A DNA stretch of 64,000 nt, taken from Eustoma russellianum. Its lineage: Eukaryota; Streptophyta; Magnoliopsida; Gentianales; Gentianaceae. The translations under genes were made by a program, and so were the position numbers. Below are positions 34,335 through 46,553 of the stretch, piece by piece; the stretch's first letter is position 1, and every line of letters begins with the position of its first letter. Where the stretch lies: positions 27,947,692 through 28,011,691 of the forward strand of contig AP025049.1 in the NCBI GenBank assembly GCA_036186865.1, given 5' to 3'. The notes under the pieces are model-generated. The model made no database searches and was not told where the DNA came from. It was given only the letters and a program-made list of their open reading frames with translations.

Positions 34335-35600
34335 CTAAAAGAATGTTGTCATTTTTCTGTTTAGAGCATTGACTACACTTTTGGGCAACCGAGAACTAGC
34401 TATTATATGTATTGGCATGGTAGCAAGCACATGCTTGATCAAAACCAAACGGCCTGCTGATGAAAGTAACTTTGATGACCAGGCATTGAGTTTCGAATCA
34501 AAATGTGATAATAAAGTAGTGCAATATGCAGCTCTATTAATACCTTTATGTAAATAAGATCCAAGATACTTTATTGGCAAAGCTGCTAATAGCATGCCTA
34601 GCTCCGTTGCAACCCTTGATCCCGCCACTCCCTTACCAACACCAGCTGACCTGAGGCGGACTGATAGTCATCTAAAAATCGCCAAAATCCCTTATATTGG
34701 GGATAGAGCCGTTTAAAAATATTACTAAGTCATCAGCAAAACCCAAATGTGTCACCTGCGGAACACGGCCACCCCTGATATCATTCGCGATTTAAGAATG
34801 CGTGAAAAACCTTCAGAGGCCAAAATGAATAAAAGTGGCGAAAGCGGGTCACCTTGTTTCGTCTCCTAGGTAACTGAAAACAAACACATTGGTTTTCCAT
34901 TAATGAGGATCGAGCATCTGGTGGCTGCCAAATTATTCAAAAGTATCCTCACCAGCCTAGAATGAAAACCCAGTTTCAGTAGCAGCTGACGTAGATATGA
35001 CCAATCCACCCTGTCGAAAGCTTTAGCCATGTCCAATTTGACTATGACATGACCGCCCCAAATTGTCTTATCCAACATATGCACCATTTCCTGGGCCAAC
35101 AGAATCTGATCCGTTATGCCTCGGCCTTTCATGAATCATGTCTGCTCTAGAGATATCAAGCGCGGGAGTAAAGAACATACGCGTCGCCACCAGCCTTGTG
35201 ATAACTTTAGACAAGAAATTGGTCAGAGAGATAGGGAAACAATCAGAGAACGCTTGTGGTTTGGATACCTTAGGAATAAGCGTAATTAGCGACGAAGCAA
35301 GCTGACTAGGCGGCTTAACGCCAATGAAGAACTCCTGCACTGCTTTATGTACATCCGATTGTATTACAGGCCAAAACCTCCTATAAAATGATCCTGAAAA
35401 ACTGTCTGGGCCAGCTGCACTTGTAGGACTAAGATCCCAAACTGAACGCTGAACTTCCTGTAAATCTGGCAAGGTTAGAAGGTGGCTATTATCGTCTGAT
35501 GTTGATATAGATGGGATATGTTGGATTAAAGAATCAGTAGGTGAAGTCGACCCAGATGAAAACAATGTTTGATAATATCTTACGGCCTCCCGTTCTATGT
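34335..35600 (-). pseudogene. LINE reverse transcriptase
   Basis: Non-LTR RT, minus strand. Motifs in order: A-A-G-P-D-S-F-S-G-S-F-Y and L-I-T-L-I-P-K-V (about 35430-35270), P-I-S-L-T-N-F-L-S-K-V (about 35230), V-I-V-K-L-D-M-A-K-A-F-D-R-V-D-W (about 35045-35000, catalytic D), G-F-A-D-D-L-V-I-F (about 34745-34720, catalytic D-D), and thumb I-K-Y-L-G-S-Y-L...S-S-A-G-R-L-V-L-I-K-H-V (34580-34430). Frameshifts near 35100 and 34860 and stops break it. Confidence 0.88.
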
Positions 35601-35989
35601 CCTAGTGCCGTGGCATTCCACCCCATCTTCATAGACAATTCTGCAAATTGTCTGTTAGCGATGCCTATCTTTGACTGTTTGATGATAATAACGAGTGTTA
35701 ATCTCCCTCCTTCATCCACTTAACATTAGCATTTTTTGTTTTCAGAATAAAGTGGCCCGAGACCGTGCCTGCCACAAAGCCGCCATACTACGATGATAAG
35801 ACGCTTGCGCACCAGCTGACGGACTAGCATCATGCTCCCTTTCACATCTTATTGTTTCAGCTTCAGCCAGCGCGACTGCATCGAAGATATTACCAAACAC
35901 ATCCCTGTTCCATTGTCATAGATGGCGCTTAAGTTTTCGAAGCTTGGAATAGAAACCCCACATGCCGCCTACTATGTCGTATGAATTCC

Positions 35990-36740
35990 AATAATGAGAG
36001 ACAAAACTATCAAAATCTAAATGTGTTGACCAAACATCCAAATATCTGAAGGCAGCCTAAGTGGAAGAACTGTCATGTGAACACTCAAGATATATTGGAC
36101 AATGATCGGATGTTGTGCGACTGAGATGCTGATAAGAACTTGCAGCAAATAGATCCTAGAAATCAGAAGAACAAAGGAATCGATCTAACCGACGCCATAC
36201 TCTACCCAGGCCTCATCCATCACTCCAAGTAAACGGTGAGCCTTGATAATTAATAGCTTGAAGAGAACAATTTGAAATGCAATCATTAAAATCCTACAAA
36301 GTGCAAAGAGGAGTAGATCGTCCTTTATGTTCTTCAAGCGTCAAAATGTGTTAAAATCACCCCCCAGAAGCCATGGTAGATCAATCGAAGCATGTATGAT
36401 GGAAATATCTGCCCAGAGAGGTTGACATGAAGCGACAGAGTGCAGGCCATAGATGAAGGTACACCAGAAGGAGTCTCCTGCAGGCATCCAATAAAACCGC
36501 ATGGAGTAAACGTTCCCCATCCAACCGAAGAAATACATCACTCCAGAAAATCCAAATATTATCCTGACATACTGACACTGCTTGAGAGAATCCAAATTTT
36601 AGACGATAATAAACCAAAGACATTGGCCTGGATTTAGGTTCAATAACCACTGATATCTACAAATGATAACGACGTATTAAAGATAGAACACGGTTCACGA
36701 AAGTACGAACACCTCTTATATTCCATATCATAATCTTCAT
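35990..36740 (-). pseudogene. LINE APE-type endonuclease
   Basis: N-terminal nicking domain of ORF2. It begins I-W-N-I-R-G-V (about 36733, equivalent to the conserved W-N-x-R-G start), continues with V-V-I-E-P-K-S (metal-binding E position), W-I-F-W-S-D-V, and L-L-G-G-D-F-N (about 36370-36350, G-D-F-N motif). Several stops and frameshifts are present. Between 35990 and 35600 only decayed linker is visible. Confidence 0.8.
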
Positions 36741-36767
36741 TGGGACGACAAACAATCAAAAGAGTTA

Positions 36768-38062
36768 GAGAGGGCTGTCCTTGATCTTGTATATGGATGA
36801 GAGATGGGATCTGGATTTCGACGATGACGATAGAGGAGCCGCAGCAGGACTTGAAATTGTTCTTCGCTGTTTGTCTCTGGAGGCGTTGCAGCAGGGTCTG
36901 CACCAGTAAGGCACCTCAGGGGACATTACATCTTGGACAATGTCATTTAGCTCAGCTGCTACAATAGTCTCAGCAGTTGCATCCGTGTGATTTGCAACCT
37001 TGATGTCTTGCGCATCCATTTGATTTTCTGCAACCACTTCACTGTCTGAAATAGAACCTGGATCTGGATTAATAGCTATATCATTTAGAAAACTGTCATC
37101 AATTTCCTTTAAGCGTGAAATATCCTGCGCATAGGAGACTACATGAGTTGGTGCCAAATCTGGTGAAAATAACACTGGGTGTTCTGCAACTAGTGGTGAG
37201 TCATGAATTTGCTGCACTGAAGCAGGCTGTGTTTTCTTTGGAGTCCATCTCTGCTCCAACGCTTCTTTGACTACGATTGGATCGCATCCTTCACTTTGTG
37301 TGGGTCTGAATTTTGTACCGTTTGATGTGTTCCACAAGTAGATGCCTTATGGCCCAATCGATAGCAAGAAGTGCATTATAATGGTAAATCTTCGCATATG
37401 ACCGGTTGTTAAAGGACCCGATTAGATGCTTGAATAAACACGCATGATGGAAGCTTTTGCGATATATCAATATCCACGCACAGTCGAGCAACAGACGGCC
37501 GTATTGCTTCCACAGTCGCATTATCCAATTTCATTGGCGTTCCCAGCATACGACCAATCTGTAACAATGCTGATCGTTGATGAAAATGAACTGGCAGCCT
37601 TGGAAACGACACCCATAACAGCACAATTGGAACGTCAATTGAAGGATCATAGGTAGGCGTCCATTTAGTAACCTGCATATATTTCCCTACGATAGGCGAA
37701 CTCTGACGAGCAAAACATCGCAGATAGTCCTCTCCTTGGGCAAAATGCAAAATCACATGTGAAGAATCCAAAAGAGCCACCCGCACCGTGCCAGTAAATC
37801 TGATACTGTCAATGGTAGACCGGATGACTGCTATTGGCAGCCTGCAATACCAGAATGTGCCTAACAAATAAAATTTGTATGGCTCGGCTAGAGATGCGAT
37901 CTCATCATCCGTAAATGATATCATTGGTCTAAGCTCATATTTTTGAATCAATTTAGGTGCAATAGAGGGGGCAATCGACGTGTGGAAAAGCGACGCAAAT
38001 GTCTTTTGTGATGTCGACCCCGTAGGGTTTTTCATTTGCGCCGTTATTTCCGCATGCTCCAT
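36768..38062 (-). pseudogene. LINE ORF1 (DUF4283 and CCHC nucleic-acid-binding protein)
   Basis: Start at ATG 38062 (M-E-H-A-E-I-T), preferred over an upstream in-frame ATG at 38161 that lies in the 5' UTR. The DUF4283 domain (38062-37409) shows V-D/T-I-D-S-I-R-F-T-G-T-V, Q-V-T-K-W-T-P-T-Y-D-P and V-L-L-W-V-S-F-P-R-L-P. A zinc knuckle C-T-S-C-Y-R-L-G-H-K-A-S-T-C follows (about 37377-37336), preceded by an in-frame TAA. The C-terminal acidic part reaches about 36768. It would coat LINE RNA in the ribonucleoprotein. Its 5' 1 kb is duplicated at 50391-51478. Confidence 0.83.
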
Positions 38063-38163
38063 CGTGCAGAAAACCAAGAACGTAAAGTGGAAACAACAGA
38101 AATAAGAAAAAGGAAGAAAGTTAATGCAAGACAATGGGAATGGAGGGAAGGAAGCAACCAACG

Positions 38164-38178
38164 ACTGAAGCTTTATAT
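38164..38178 (+). repeat. Target site duplication of truncated LINE (left)
   Basis: ACTGAAGCTTTATAT, repeated exactly at 39182-39196 around the truncated LINE. Confidence 0.8.
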
Positions 38179-39181
38179 TATTTTTTTAATCAAAAGCAAA
38201 TTTTATTAATGATTGGCCTCACTTATGGTGGAGGAAAACCTTATTACAAAAATCAGAGTATGCGAATAAATGAAATAACGAAATAATGATATCATATCTC
38301 CAGTCGTATATGATATGCCGCATTAAAACCTTGTCAGGTAAAACCACCCTTGTGGATAAAACCCTGGCGAAGGAAAAGCGTACATATTTATACAGCTGTC
38401 ATTGATATGTTGCAAATCTGCAGTGAAGTACATGTGTGCGCTGGTTATTGTTGATGACGCAGGGCGATTGTGCCAGTTGAAGCAGTGTAACTCGTTGCTT
38501 GAGCTTGTCTTCTCCAGGAAATGCCATACCTCAGAAGAAACCCAGAGAAAAGTTATACCAGTGATATACAGGGTTCTAATGTAGTTTAAGTGAGACGTCA
38601 AACACATACCGATGTCGCCCTGGCAAAGGTGTTGCCAAGGCGACGCTATGATGATGTGAAGCTGTGGCCGATGTGCCGCTATGTCTGCCAGCGTCGGATG
38701 GAATAATCTCGCCACCAGCATATCGGAGCCCATCCATGCAACAAGACGGATTAAGATGCAGATATAAAAACCTAGAAACAGTATAAAGGACCAGCCAAAG
38801 GATAACAGTACATACCAGGCCTGCCCGAATCCCGTAGGATGCAGGCAGGGAGAGTCTTGGAACGCCAATCCATGTGGAAGACTTTGATTTATCAAACAAC
38901 ACGCAACTGGACCGAAGAAAGGTCCAGCAGGATAGCGGATCGCACTAATGCTGGAAGAGTCTGCGATGAATAAAAATGTGTGATTGGGTCTAGCATTGCG
39001 TGTTGAGACAAATAATGAGCCGCCATATTAGCCTCTCGGTAAACGTGATGATACTCAAGTCGGTGAAGATAAATAAGCGTGTGAAGATGCTGCAGATAAT
39101 AGTTGCCATGAACCGTCTGAGGGCGGGCCAACCGAGAGATCATTTGAGCACAATCTGATTCCAATGTGATGTTGAGATATA
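38179..39181 (-). mobile_element. 5'-truncated LINE
   Basis: About 1 kb between 15-bp duplications. In minus sense it has the RNase H end (L-E-S-D-C-A-Q-M, about 39160; Y-R-E-A-N-M-A-A-H, about 39030) and a 3' UTR homologous to that at 32317-32480. It ends at the low-coordinate side with a short T-run (A-tail complement, 38181-38190). This is a standard target-primed insertion, into the 5' end of the larger LINE. Confidence 0.85.
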
Positions 39182-39190
39182 ACTGAAGCT

Positions 39191-39232
39191 TTATATATAT
39201 ATATATATACATAATATATAATATATATATTT
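39191..39232. repeat. (AT)n tract, left flank of EPRV
   Basis: Interrupted AT-dinucleotide run between LINE DNA and the viral sequence. Confidence 0.9.
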
Positions 39233-39238
39233 TCTAGC

Positions 39239-39900
39239 ACAATAAATTTAGGAAGATTTTCACAGATACCATCTGTGATAGATGTTCCTTACCAAAAACA
39301 AAGATTATTTTCAACATCAGATGTTGAATATGCAACCTCTTCATTTAGAAAAGCTGATTATTCTACGGAAATTCCTAGACCAGTTTATTCTAAAAAAGAG
39401 TATTATTCTAAATCTGATATCAATGCACCCAGTACATCACAAAATACAATTTACAATAAATCAGACTTTAGTGAACCTAATAGTCCAACACAATCAGCAA
39501 TAACAGATAATATTGCAAATTAATTAAATGTTATAGAAAAAATTTAAGGTAAATAAAACTATATTACACAATGAATTTTATAGCCAGAAAAATACTAGTA
39601 AAAGAGAATGGTTTTTTAAACATTATTGTAATATTAGAAAACAAATACAAAAAATATTATGAATTTATAAATACTCATAAAATACACATATATTTCTTTG
39701 ATTGGTTTCAAATATATGCTTCACAAAATAATATAGAATTTCCTTTTAAAACTTTAAACCCAATAATTGAAAAACCAAAAGAATGGATAACCATCACAGC
39801 ATCAAAAAAGATAGTGTCAAATCATCCACCTTTAGGAGGCATAAAGTTAGATGTATCAGGGAATCCAATAGAAGCTATTCCTTACAAAATATGACAGAAG
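39239..39900 (+). pseudogene. EPRV movement protein C-terminus and MP-CP linker (inverted part)
   Basis: Plus-strand pieces. The first (from about 39239; open 39275-39523) has I-P-S-V-I-D-V-P-Y-Q then S/T/K/Y-rich sequence, as in caulimovirid MP C-termini. The second (39571-39894, 107 codons) contains F-F-D-W-F-Q-I-Y and a H-P-P-L-G-G-I-K box, typical of the segment between MP and coat protein. Several stops separate them. The segment runs opposite to the RT. Confidence 0.65.
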
Positions 39901-40019
39901 ATTCTCTTACAAATACTAAACATATTATTCAACAAAATAATTATACAAATACACATCTACATACAATCGGAAAACAATTAGATAAGTTAGAAAAATTTAC
40001 CAGACAACAACAATAAAAT

Positions 40020-41090
40020 CTACAAGTGAAGAAATACCTAACCAAAAATTTAAACAACCATTATTCAAACCTTTTCAAATATCATCTTCTAGTATGCAAA
40101 CTATATCTAATAAAGATGATTTCAATCAATTTATAAAACAACAATTAAGTCGTATAGAAAAAAGTCTAGAAAATAGTAATTCTATAACAAAGGTAGTTGC
40201 AGATTCAAATGTTAATACTTCTATAGCTAGCAACTAGAAATAAAGAAAAAGAAGTTACTTCTTCTAAAATTAATAATTTAGAAGAAATGAATCTTCAAAT
40301 AATTCGGATAATTCTGATAGTTCAGATAATGAAATAAGCAAAGTATTTGAACAATTCCAGAATAACAATTCTAATAAAGTGGAAAAAATAGAATGGGATA
40401 AATCTATAATACCAGTACAAATGTCTACCGATCTAAAATAAAATCTATTTCCCAATATCGTTTAATGCACAATCAATATATTCTTGGAATATAGATGGTA
40501 TGTCAGAATATCAAGTAATAAATGTATTACAATAAATGACAATGGCAGCCAATGCTTATAGAACTCAGCTAACACCTGATGATAAAGCAATTGCTGAATA
40601 TCTTATTTCTGGTTTCTCTGGACAACTTAAAGGTCGGTGGGATCATTATTTAACTCCCATACAGAGACAAGAAATATTAAATGCAATAAAAGTTGATGAA
40701 GAAAATAATCCTATAATTATAGATGAAGGAACAATATCTGATTCGGTTGCTACACTTATATTATGTATATCCTTACATTTTATAGGCGACCCATCACATA
40801 TTAAAGATAAAAATGCTGAATTATTAGCAAATTTAAGATGTAGAAAACTTAGTGATTTTCAATGGTATAAAAATATTTTTCTAACCAGAATCATGATTAG
40901 AGAAGATTCTAATCAGCCATTTTGGAAAGAAAAATTCCTTGCAGGATTACCAAATTTACTAGGAGAAAAGGTTAGAAATAAAATTAGAGAAAATTCAGGA
41001 CAACAAATAATATCTTATTCAAACTATACATATGGAGAATTAATAAGTTTTATACAAAAGAAGGATTAAGATTATGCCAAGACATAACAT
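40020..41090 (+). pseudogene. EPRV coat protein core (inverted part)
   Basis: Decayed sequence (40020-40480), then a near-open stretch: W-N-I-D-G-M-S-E-Y (about 40485), a stop at about 40533, then 177 open codons (40536-41069) with G-Q-L-K-G-R-W-D-H-Y-L, F-Q-W-Y-K-N and F-L-A-G-L-P, the conserved order of Caulimoviridae/Ty3-type capsids. It should continue into the zinc knuckle, which is instead found on the minus strand at 46860, so the coat-protein gene is split by the inversion. Confidence 0.75.
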
Positions 41091-41099
41091 TACAAAGCT

Positions 41100-41821
41100 G
41101 GTCAGATCTGTATGTAAAATCATTGTTTCTCCTCTTTTTAAAGAGTGTTTGGGTTTTGGACCAATAAACATGGAACTCATTACCTTGTAATGAATCCGAT
41201 ATATTAAAGCCAATGGAATTGATCCTGGCGACATATCATATCCATGTGTTTTGATTTGAAGTACTAAAGTTTTTAATATTTGTGTATCTTTCAAAGAACA
41301 TGAAAAATTAGGATAACAATCAAAAGAGATTGGTCCTGTACATAGACTAGACTCTACAGAACTAGAAGTGATTGTTCAAAATTATTATGTCTTATATCTC
41401 GTAAGACTACTAATATTGATGTATCTAAACCTTCTCTTGTTAAAGGTTTGATACCCACTTGTATTAAACCAACATGTAAATATTGATATCCTTTCTTTTT
41501 ATGTTTTTCAAGTGATTTATAAGATAAAAGTTGTATTGTTTCAAACGGTTTAGAGAGTGGAATATCTCTTTCCTCTGTTTTTATATAATCTGATTTTAAC
41601 ATATTGAATATTGAAGACTCATATATTTCATTTTTCTTGATCTTTGGAATGACCCAGTTATTTACTGCTTTGTCAAAATTCTCTATTATTATTTCTTCAG
41701 TGTTGACAATTTTATTCTTATTTGCACATGTTACCGAGCTGCACGAAGCAGATCCTTCGAACATATCTTCCATTTTTATATGCTTTCTTTTATACTTGTT
41801 TGGATCTTTGGCTACAAACAC
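41100..41821 (-). pseudogene. EPRV movement protein, N-terminal and central part
   Basis: 30K-type movement protein of caulimovirids, which modifies plasmodesmata. From M at 41821: Y-E-S-S-I-F, L-S-Y-K-S-L, Y-L-H-V-G-L-I-Q-V-G-I-K-P-L-T-R-E-G-L-D, L-R-D-x-R-H and, after a frame change near 41350, C-T-G-P-I-S-F-D-C-Y-P. It stops at the inversion junction (41075-41140). The start is about 140 bp after the primer site. Confidence 0.75.
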
Positions 41822-41961
41822 TTTGACGCATACAGGATTTATTGCTCTTCAAAACGAGACTGATAACCCAGCGTGTACAAAGCAAACACTCACCAAAGAT
41901 TTACACAAATATAATTAAAATATATAAAACTGAATGAGCTGTCGGTAGATCTGAACCGTTT

Positions 41962-41974
41962 GGCTCTGATACCA
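41962..41974 (-). promoter_or_regulatory. EPRV minus-strand primer binding site
   Basis: Minus-strand TGGTATCAGAGCC, complementary to initiator tRNA-Met. By convention this marks position 1 of a caulimovirid genome; the MP frame follows. Confidence 0.85.
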
Positions 41975-42800
41975 CACCACAAAAGGAATAAAACTACCGA
42001 CACTAAAGATAATAATAATAAAAAATAACAAAGCAATAATGTAAACAAAGTAAAAACTATAAGTAAAACAAATATAAAACAGTAAGTAAAACAAAATTAA
42101 ATGAACAGAATTTAAATGGGGGTTTAAACTCCCCAAGAATAAAAATAAAAACAGAAAATAAAAGGAAAGGGAATAAGATTAGGCGGAACTAATTCCAGCC
42201 GGTCATAATAATATAAAGAACAGTAAATAAAAGGGAGAGGGAATTAGGTTAGGCGGAACTAATTCCAGCCAGTTAATAATATATTATATATAAACATATT
42301 AATAAATAATTAGGCGGTATAAACCGACCCAATTATATAGATATATAATACATAAAGAAAAAATTAAAAACATATTTAAAGAACTCAAAAAGTAAAAGAA
42401 TTCAAATCATACCATATATTTATTTCTTCAAAAATATTGGAGATACAACTATTGTTTGAAGATTGGAGATCTTCAGGATATTGGTTTCAAAGGTTAAATG
42501 AAAGATATTCAAGAACAAATAAAGTGTTCTTGGTATGGGATAGTATGGGAGAAAGCTTGGAAGTATCTTGGATGGAAATGGAAAGTGGGAATTATGAGAG
42601 AGAAAATGTAAGTAGTATGGTAGAAAAACTTGTGTCCTTTCAAGTGAGCATACCCCCTCCTTTTATAGGAATTTTGAGAGGAATATGGCCAAAATAAGGG
42701 TCCCTCTACTATATTGCTTGGTCATTTCGCACAATATTTTTTTTTTTTTTTTTTAATTTTTTTAACTTGCGTGGATATTTCGCAATTTTTTTTTTTGCAT
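41975..42800 (-). promoter_or_regulatory. EPRV intergenic region and leader
   Basis: Non-coding, AT-rich. It contains a direct repeat (42157-42203 and 42226-42273; core TTAGGCGGAACTAATTCCAGCC) and a partial third GGCGG unit near 42313, plus a long T-run on plus (42738-42770). The promoter should lie here; AT richness prevents a confident TATA call. Small frames such as 42437-42697 show no viral motif. Confidence 0.6.
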
Positions 42801-42813
42801 GTTATATCAACTA

Positions 42814-44258
42814 TTACTCATTAAATATCAATTCAAATATTACAAATATGAAATTATTACAAATATTACAAATATTATGATCATATTCTATCAAATCAAC
42901 ATCTTCATCCACTGCATTTGTCGATCCTGAAGATGATGAAGGTTTTGCTTCTTGCAATAAAGGAGCAAATTTCATCAAAATATTTTGCATCTCTTCAGGG
43001 TCTTTCGCCATTGCCAGTTGAGATTGCATCCTTGATTTGTGTAATAAAAATTGTTCATGTCCGGGCTTCACCGGTGCTGTTATTGTTTTTCTGCTATCTG
43101 CAATTTGTTTTTGTGCATTCCATATTTTTATTTGTTCCATTACTTTGTGAGGGTAAATGGATTCTGGAATATTGAATGCTGTCCACCATTTGATATAAAA
43201 TTTTCTTTTTATCAAGGGTACTTTTATTTGGAGTATATTCTGCTCTCCATTGGAATACCCATGGTAAATAGAACTTCATATGAAATATCATCATTTCCGA
43301 AAATATCTTCTCTTCATCTGTGGGAGAATACATCTTCGTAAATACTTGTAGTGATGGTCTCACTACATCATTCAAATATTCTGCACAGGAGCCAAAATGA
43401 TCCCACCATGCTGCGAACCAATATGGAATATTCTTCGTCGTTATCTTCTGGTATCAAAAAATATTAACCAGGTGTGTGAACCCCTGGAGTTTTGAAAATA
43501 TAGGGAATTATACCAAGCTTGTTGGTAATCCCAATAATTAAAAGAGACATTTGAAAATAAATTTGAATTATATCCTGCAGGAAAATCAATTTCCTCAGAT
43601 AAAGATCCAAATTGTTTTTGCCATTGCTCCGGTGTCATTATAGACACTATTTTAAAGTTGGAGAAGGCATACTCTATATTATCTTTATTAAAATGATGTT
43701 TTATTTCAACAGAATTTGTCATTATCAACAGATGTTGATAATATTCTGTAGTTTTTGCAATATTCCATGATTTATAGAAAAAATCTTTTCCAAAATAATT
43801 TTGTAAAGAAATTAATGGATTTTTATCATAATATGATTTTTCTATAGTAGTAATATATTGATAAAAGACTTTTCCACAAACTGGGTTGTTGCACGGCTTT
43901 TTTATGTGGGCATTTTGCTGGTAATTTCTGTGGATTGGGGTTTGAAAACTTTATTGGTTTTTTGGGTTATTGAAGTAGTTGGCTGTGTTTTGATATTGCT
44001 GATGAAGTCTCTGCTATTTCTGTAGATTTTGGAATATTGAATCTTTCAAGCAATGCTTGAAATTCAGAACTATTGGATAGGCTTTCAATAATGGATATTG
44101 GTGTTTTATTTGGAGATATTTGGGATATTGGAACTGCGGCTATTGGGGTTTTTTGAAGAAGTTCTTCCTCCTTCAACTTTATCTGCCCACGTTTTCCGTG
44201 GGATATTATTGTCATTATCCGCCGGTAGCTTTCCTTTGTCTTTGGACTTCCTCGGCAT
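42814..44258 (-). pseudogene. EPRV ORF2, unknown function
   Basis: Starts at ATG 44258 (M-P-R-K-S-K-D-K-G-K), overlapping the RNase H end by about 44 nt in another frame. Pieces: 44215-43967, 43728-43441 (M-T-P-E-Q-W-Q-K-Q-F-G), 43375-43094 (L-P-W-V-F-Q-W) and 43215-42814 (F-Y-I-K-W-W-T-A-F, then an M/Q/K-rich end). The L-P-W-...-W and F-Y-x-K-W-W signature recurs in plant EPRV second ORFs. No enzymatic motif is seen; at least three frameshifts. Confidence 0.6.
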
Positions 44259-44690
44259 TATGTCTGTTTTGGAGGAATTCTCTGGTCAGAAAGTCTGGAA
44301 CAAAATTTGTATCTCCTTTTATATATTCAATATCAAAATCATAAATACTTAATAAAGCTTGCCATCTAGCAAATATTTGTTTTGAAGCTAAATTTTTAAC
44401 ATCTTTTTGCAAAATTTCTTTCGCAGATTTGCAATCAATACGTAAAAGAAATTTTTTATTTAATAAATCACTTTGAAATTTATTAATACATAATACGATA
44501 CTCAAAATTTCTTTTTTAATAGTAGAATATGATTTTTGGGTATCATTCCAATGACCAGAAGTATATTGAACTATAGACTCTTTCCATTTTGTAATTGTTT
44601 TAATATTCCACCATATCCTATATCAGAAGCATCTGTTTCAACTATTTTAAATAAATCTGGATCTGCTATATATAAGCAGGGTATATCAGA
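44215..44690 (-). pseudogene. EPRV RNase H
   Basis: Follows the RT after a frameshift. Visible: V-E-T-D-A-S-D-x-G-Y-G-G (catalytic D, about 44640), K-K-E-I-L-S (catalytic E region), L-R-I-D-C-K-S-A (catalytic D, about 44440) and D-F-L-T-R-E-F near the end (44245). Clear Caulimoviridae type. Confidence 0.85.
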
Positions 44691-44789
44691 TACTAGACTT
44701 TTTATTTTCTTAACCACTGAAGTATGTTCTTCAGTCCATATTGGTGGATTTTTCTTTAATCTATTATGTAATGGTTTTGCAATTATTAT

Positions 44790-45640
44790 TATATTTGGAA
44801 TAAAATCAACAACATAATTTAAAGATCCAGAAATCTTTGTAATTGATTTTTGTCCAATATTTTATCTGGAAATTTGGATGCAAATTCTAAAGATCTTTCT
44901 ATTGGTAAAATTGTTCCTTGAGTCAGATGATGACCTAGGAATCTTATTTTAGTCTGAAATAAAGACATTTTAGATTTAGATAATACTAAACCATTTTTCT
45001 TTGCTATATAAAAGAAGGTTTTTAAATGTTTAAAATGTTCTTCTATTGATTTGGAAAATATTAATACATCATCTATATAGACAATGCAAAAATTAGAATA
45101 ATCCATAAATATATTATTCATAATTCTTTGATATTCAGAAGGTGCATTTTTTAATCCAAATGGCATTACTTTCCATTCATATTGCCCAAATGGAACTGTG
45201 AATGCTGTTTTGTATCTATCTTTTTCAGATATTTGTATTTGCCAAAATCCTGATTTCATATCAAATTTTGAATATATCCATACAGAATGTAATCTTGTTA
45301 ATAAATCTTTCTTATTAGGTAATGGGTATCTTATCCATTTTAACGCTTTATTTAGTGGTTTATAATTTATTACCAATCTAGGTGTTCCTCTTTCTATTTC
45401 TGCATTTTTATTGACATAAAAAGCAGCACAACTCCAAGGAGACCTTGATTTTTGAATTAATCCTTTTGATTCTAGATCTTGTATTTCTTTTTTGCAATGT
45501 TTTTCTAATTCTGCATTCATCTGAATTGGTCTTGCTTTTGTAGGTATATCTTCTTCTCTGAATTCTGGAGTATATGGAAGATCAACTATATGTTGTTTCC
45601 TTGACCAGAAAGCATTTGGAAGATCTGAACAAAGTTCATT
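44790..45640 (-). pseudogene. EPRV reverse transcriptase
   Basis: 233 open codons (45520-44819). Motifs in order: L-E-S-K-G-L-I-Q-K-S-x-S-P-W-S, R-L-V-I-N-Y-K-P-L-N, F-D-M-K-S-G-F-W-Q-I (first catalytic D), F-G-L-K-N-A-P, and Y-I-D-D-V-L-I-F-S (catalytic D-D), then F-L-G-H thumb. This is the best-preserved EPRV gene and the best marker for placing it. The frame breaks at 44819. Confidence 0.93.
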
Positions 45641-45863
45641 TTCAAATGATAATTTAAGATTTTGTATTTTAGTAATTATCTTTGGATCCTTTAAATATTG
45701 TTCTATTTTATTATATTTACTGTATCTTTTAATGATTGTAATTGAAAAATTTTACTTTTAATTATTGCATTTATTTGTTCTTTATGAATAGAACAAGCTT
45801 TTATTAAATCTAAATTTTTTGTTTTAGGTTTTTCTAAAAATTCAAAATGTAATTTTTTATTTC

Positions 45864-46238
45864 TTATTTTAAAAGAATAGAATTAATTCCTACTTTATAT
45901 GGTGTAATTAGATTCATAAAAGGTGTTCCTAGTATAACTGCATGATGAATATCATCTACAACTAAAAACATTGTTTTAATTGATGTATTGGATTTTATAA
46001 TATAAGCTTCAGTTTTACTTTTGACTTGTAATTTGGTATTATTTGCTGTAGAGAGTCTAGTAGTTGTAGATTCTCTATATGATTTTGGAAAATTAGTTTT
46101 AATACAATTAAGATCTGCTCCTGTATCAAATAGAGCAATTGTATCTAATGATATTGTTCTGAGAATTTTATTGTTATTCTTATTAAATATTTTCTTGATG
46201 TTATCTCTCTTAAAACAAATAAAAAATCTTCTGGACAT
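45864..46238 (-). pseudogene. EPRV aspartic protease
   Basis: Retropepsin with A-L-F-D-T-G-A-D-L-N-C-I (catalytic D-T-G, near residue 38 of the open piece) and V-I-L-G-T-P-F-M near its end. It processes the polyprotein. Sequence between it and the zinc knuckle (46240-46780) is decayed; 45640-45860 towards RT is also broken. Confidence 0.85.
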
Positions 46239-46553
46239 TAGAAATATTTTCTATGATATTGTTATCTATATTTACTGGTTCTGTTTCTGAAGATTGATCA
46301 GACTCTTCTTAGTCTGTAATTTTGTAAGTATTAATTTCATAACTTCTGAATCTTGTTTTGTTTATTTTTTAACTCTTTTAATTCTATTTTTATTTCTTTT
46401 TTTCTTTTTGTAATCTGGGATTGTTGCATTTTTATTCTTTGTATCTTTGTTTTTATTTAATATACTAGTTAAATCATAATAACTAGTTGAAACATTTGGT
46501 AATATAGTGGTTTATTTGTTCTTTTTGTTTTGAATTTATATCTATTATTCTAT

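Larger units (their letters stand above)
32290..38163 (-). mobile_element. L1-type LINE with RNase H (near full length)
   Basis: In minus sense: short 5' UTR, ORF1 (DUF4283 plus CCHC), ORF2 (APE endonuclease, RT, zf-RVT, RNase H) and a 3' UTR of about 650 bp. This is the layout of plant L1 elements with a C-terminal RNase H. All frames are broken. The 3' UTR start matches that of the truncated LINE at 38179. I could not define a target duplication. Its 5' UTR lacks about 60 bp present in the sister copy at 51425-51478. Confidence 0.85.

Noticed and set aside
34369..34557. Plus-strand frames between 34.1 and 35.8 kb
   Set aside because: Antisense to LINE reverse transcriptase, whose motifs are clear on minus.
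42437..42697. 86-codon plus-strand frame in the EPRV intergenic region
   Set aside because: Opposite to the viral genes around it and without a match to known caulimovirid proteins; likely a chance frame.
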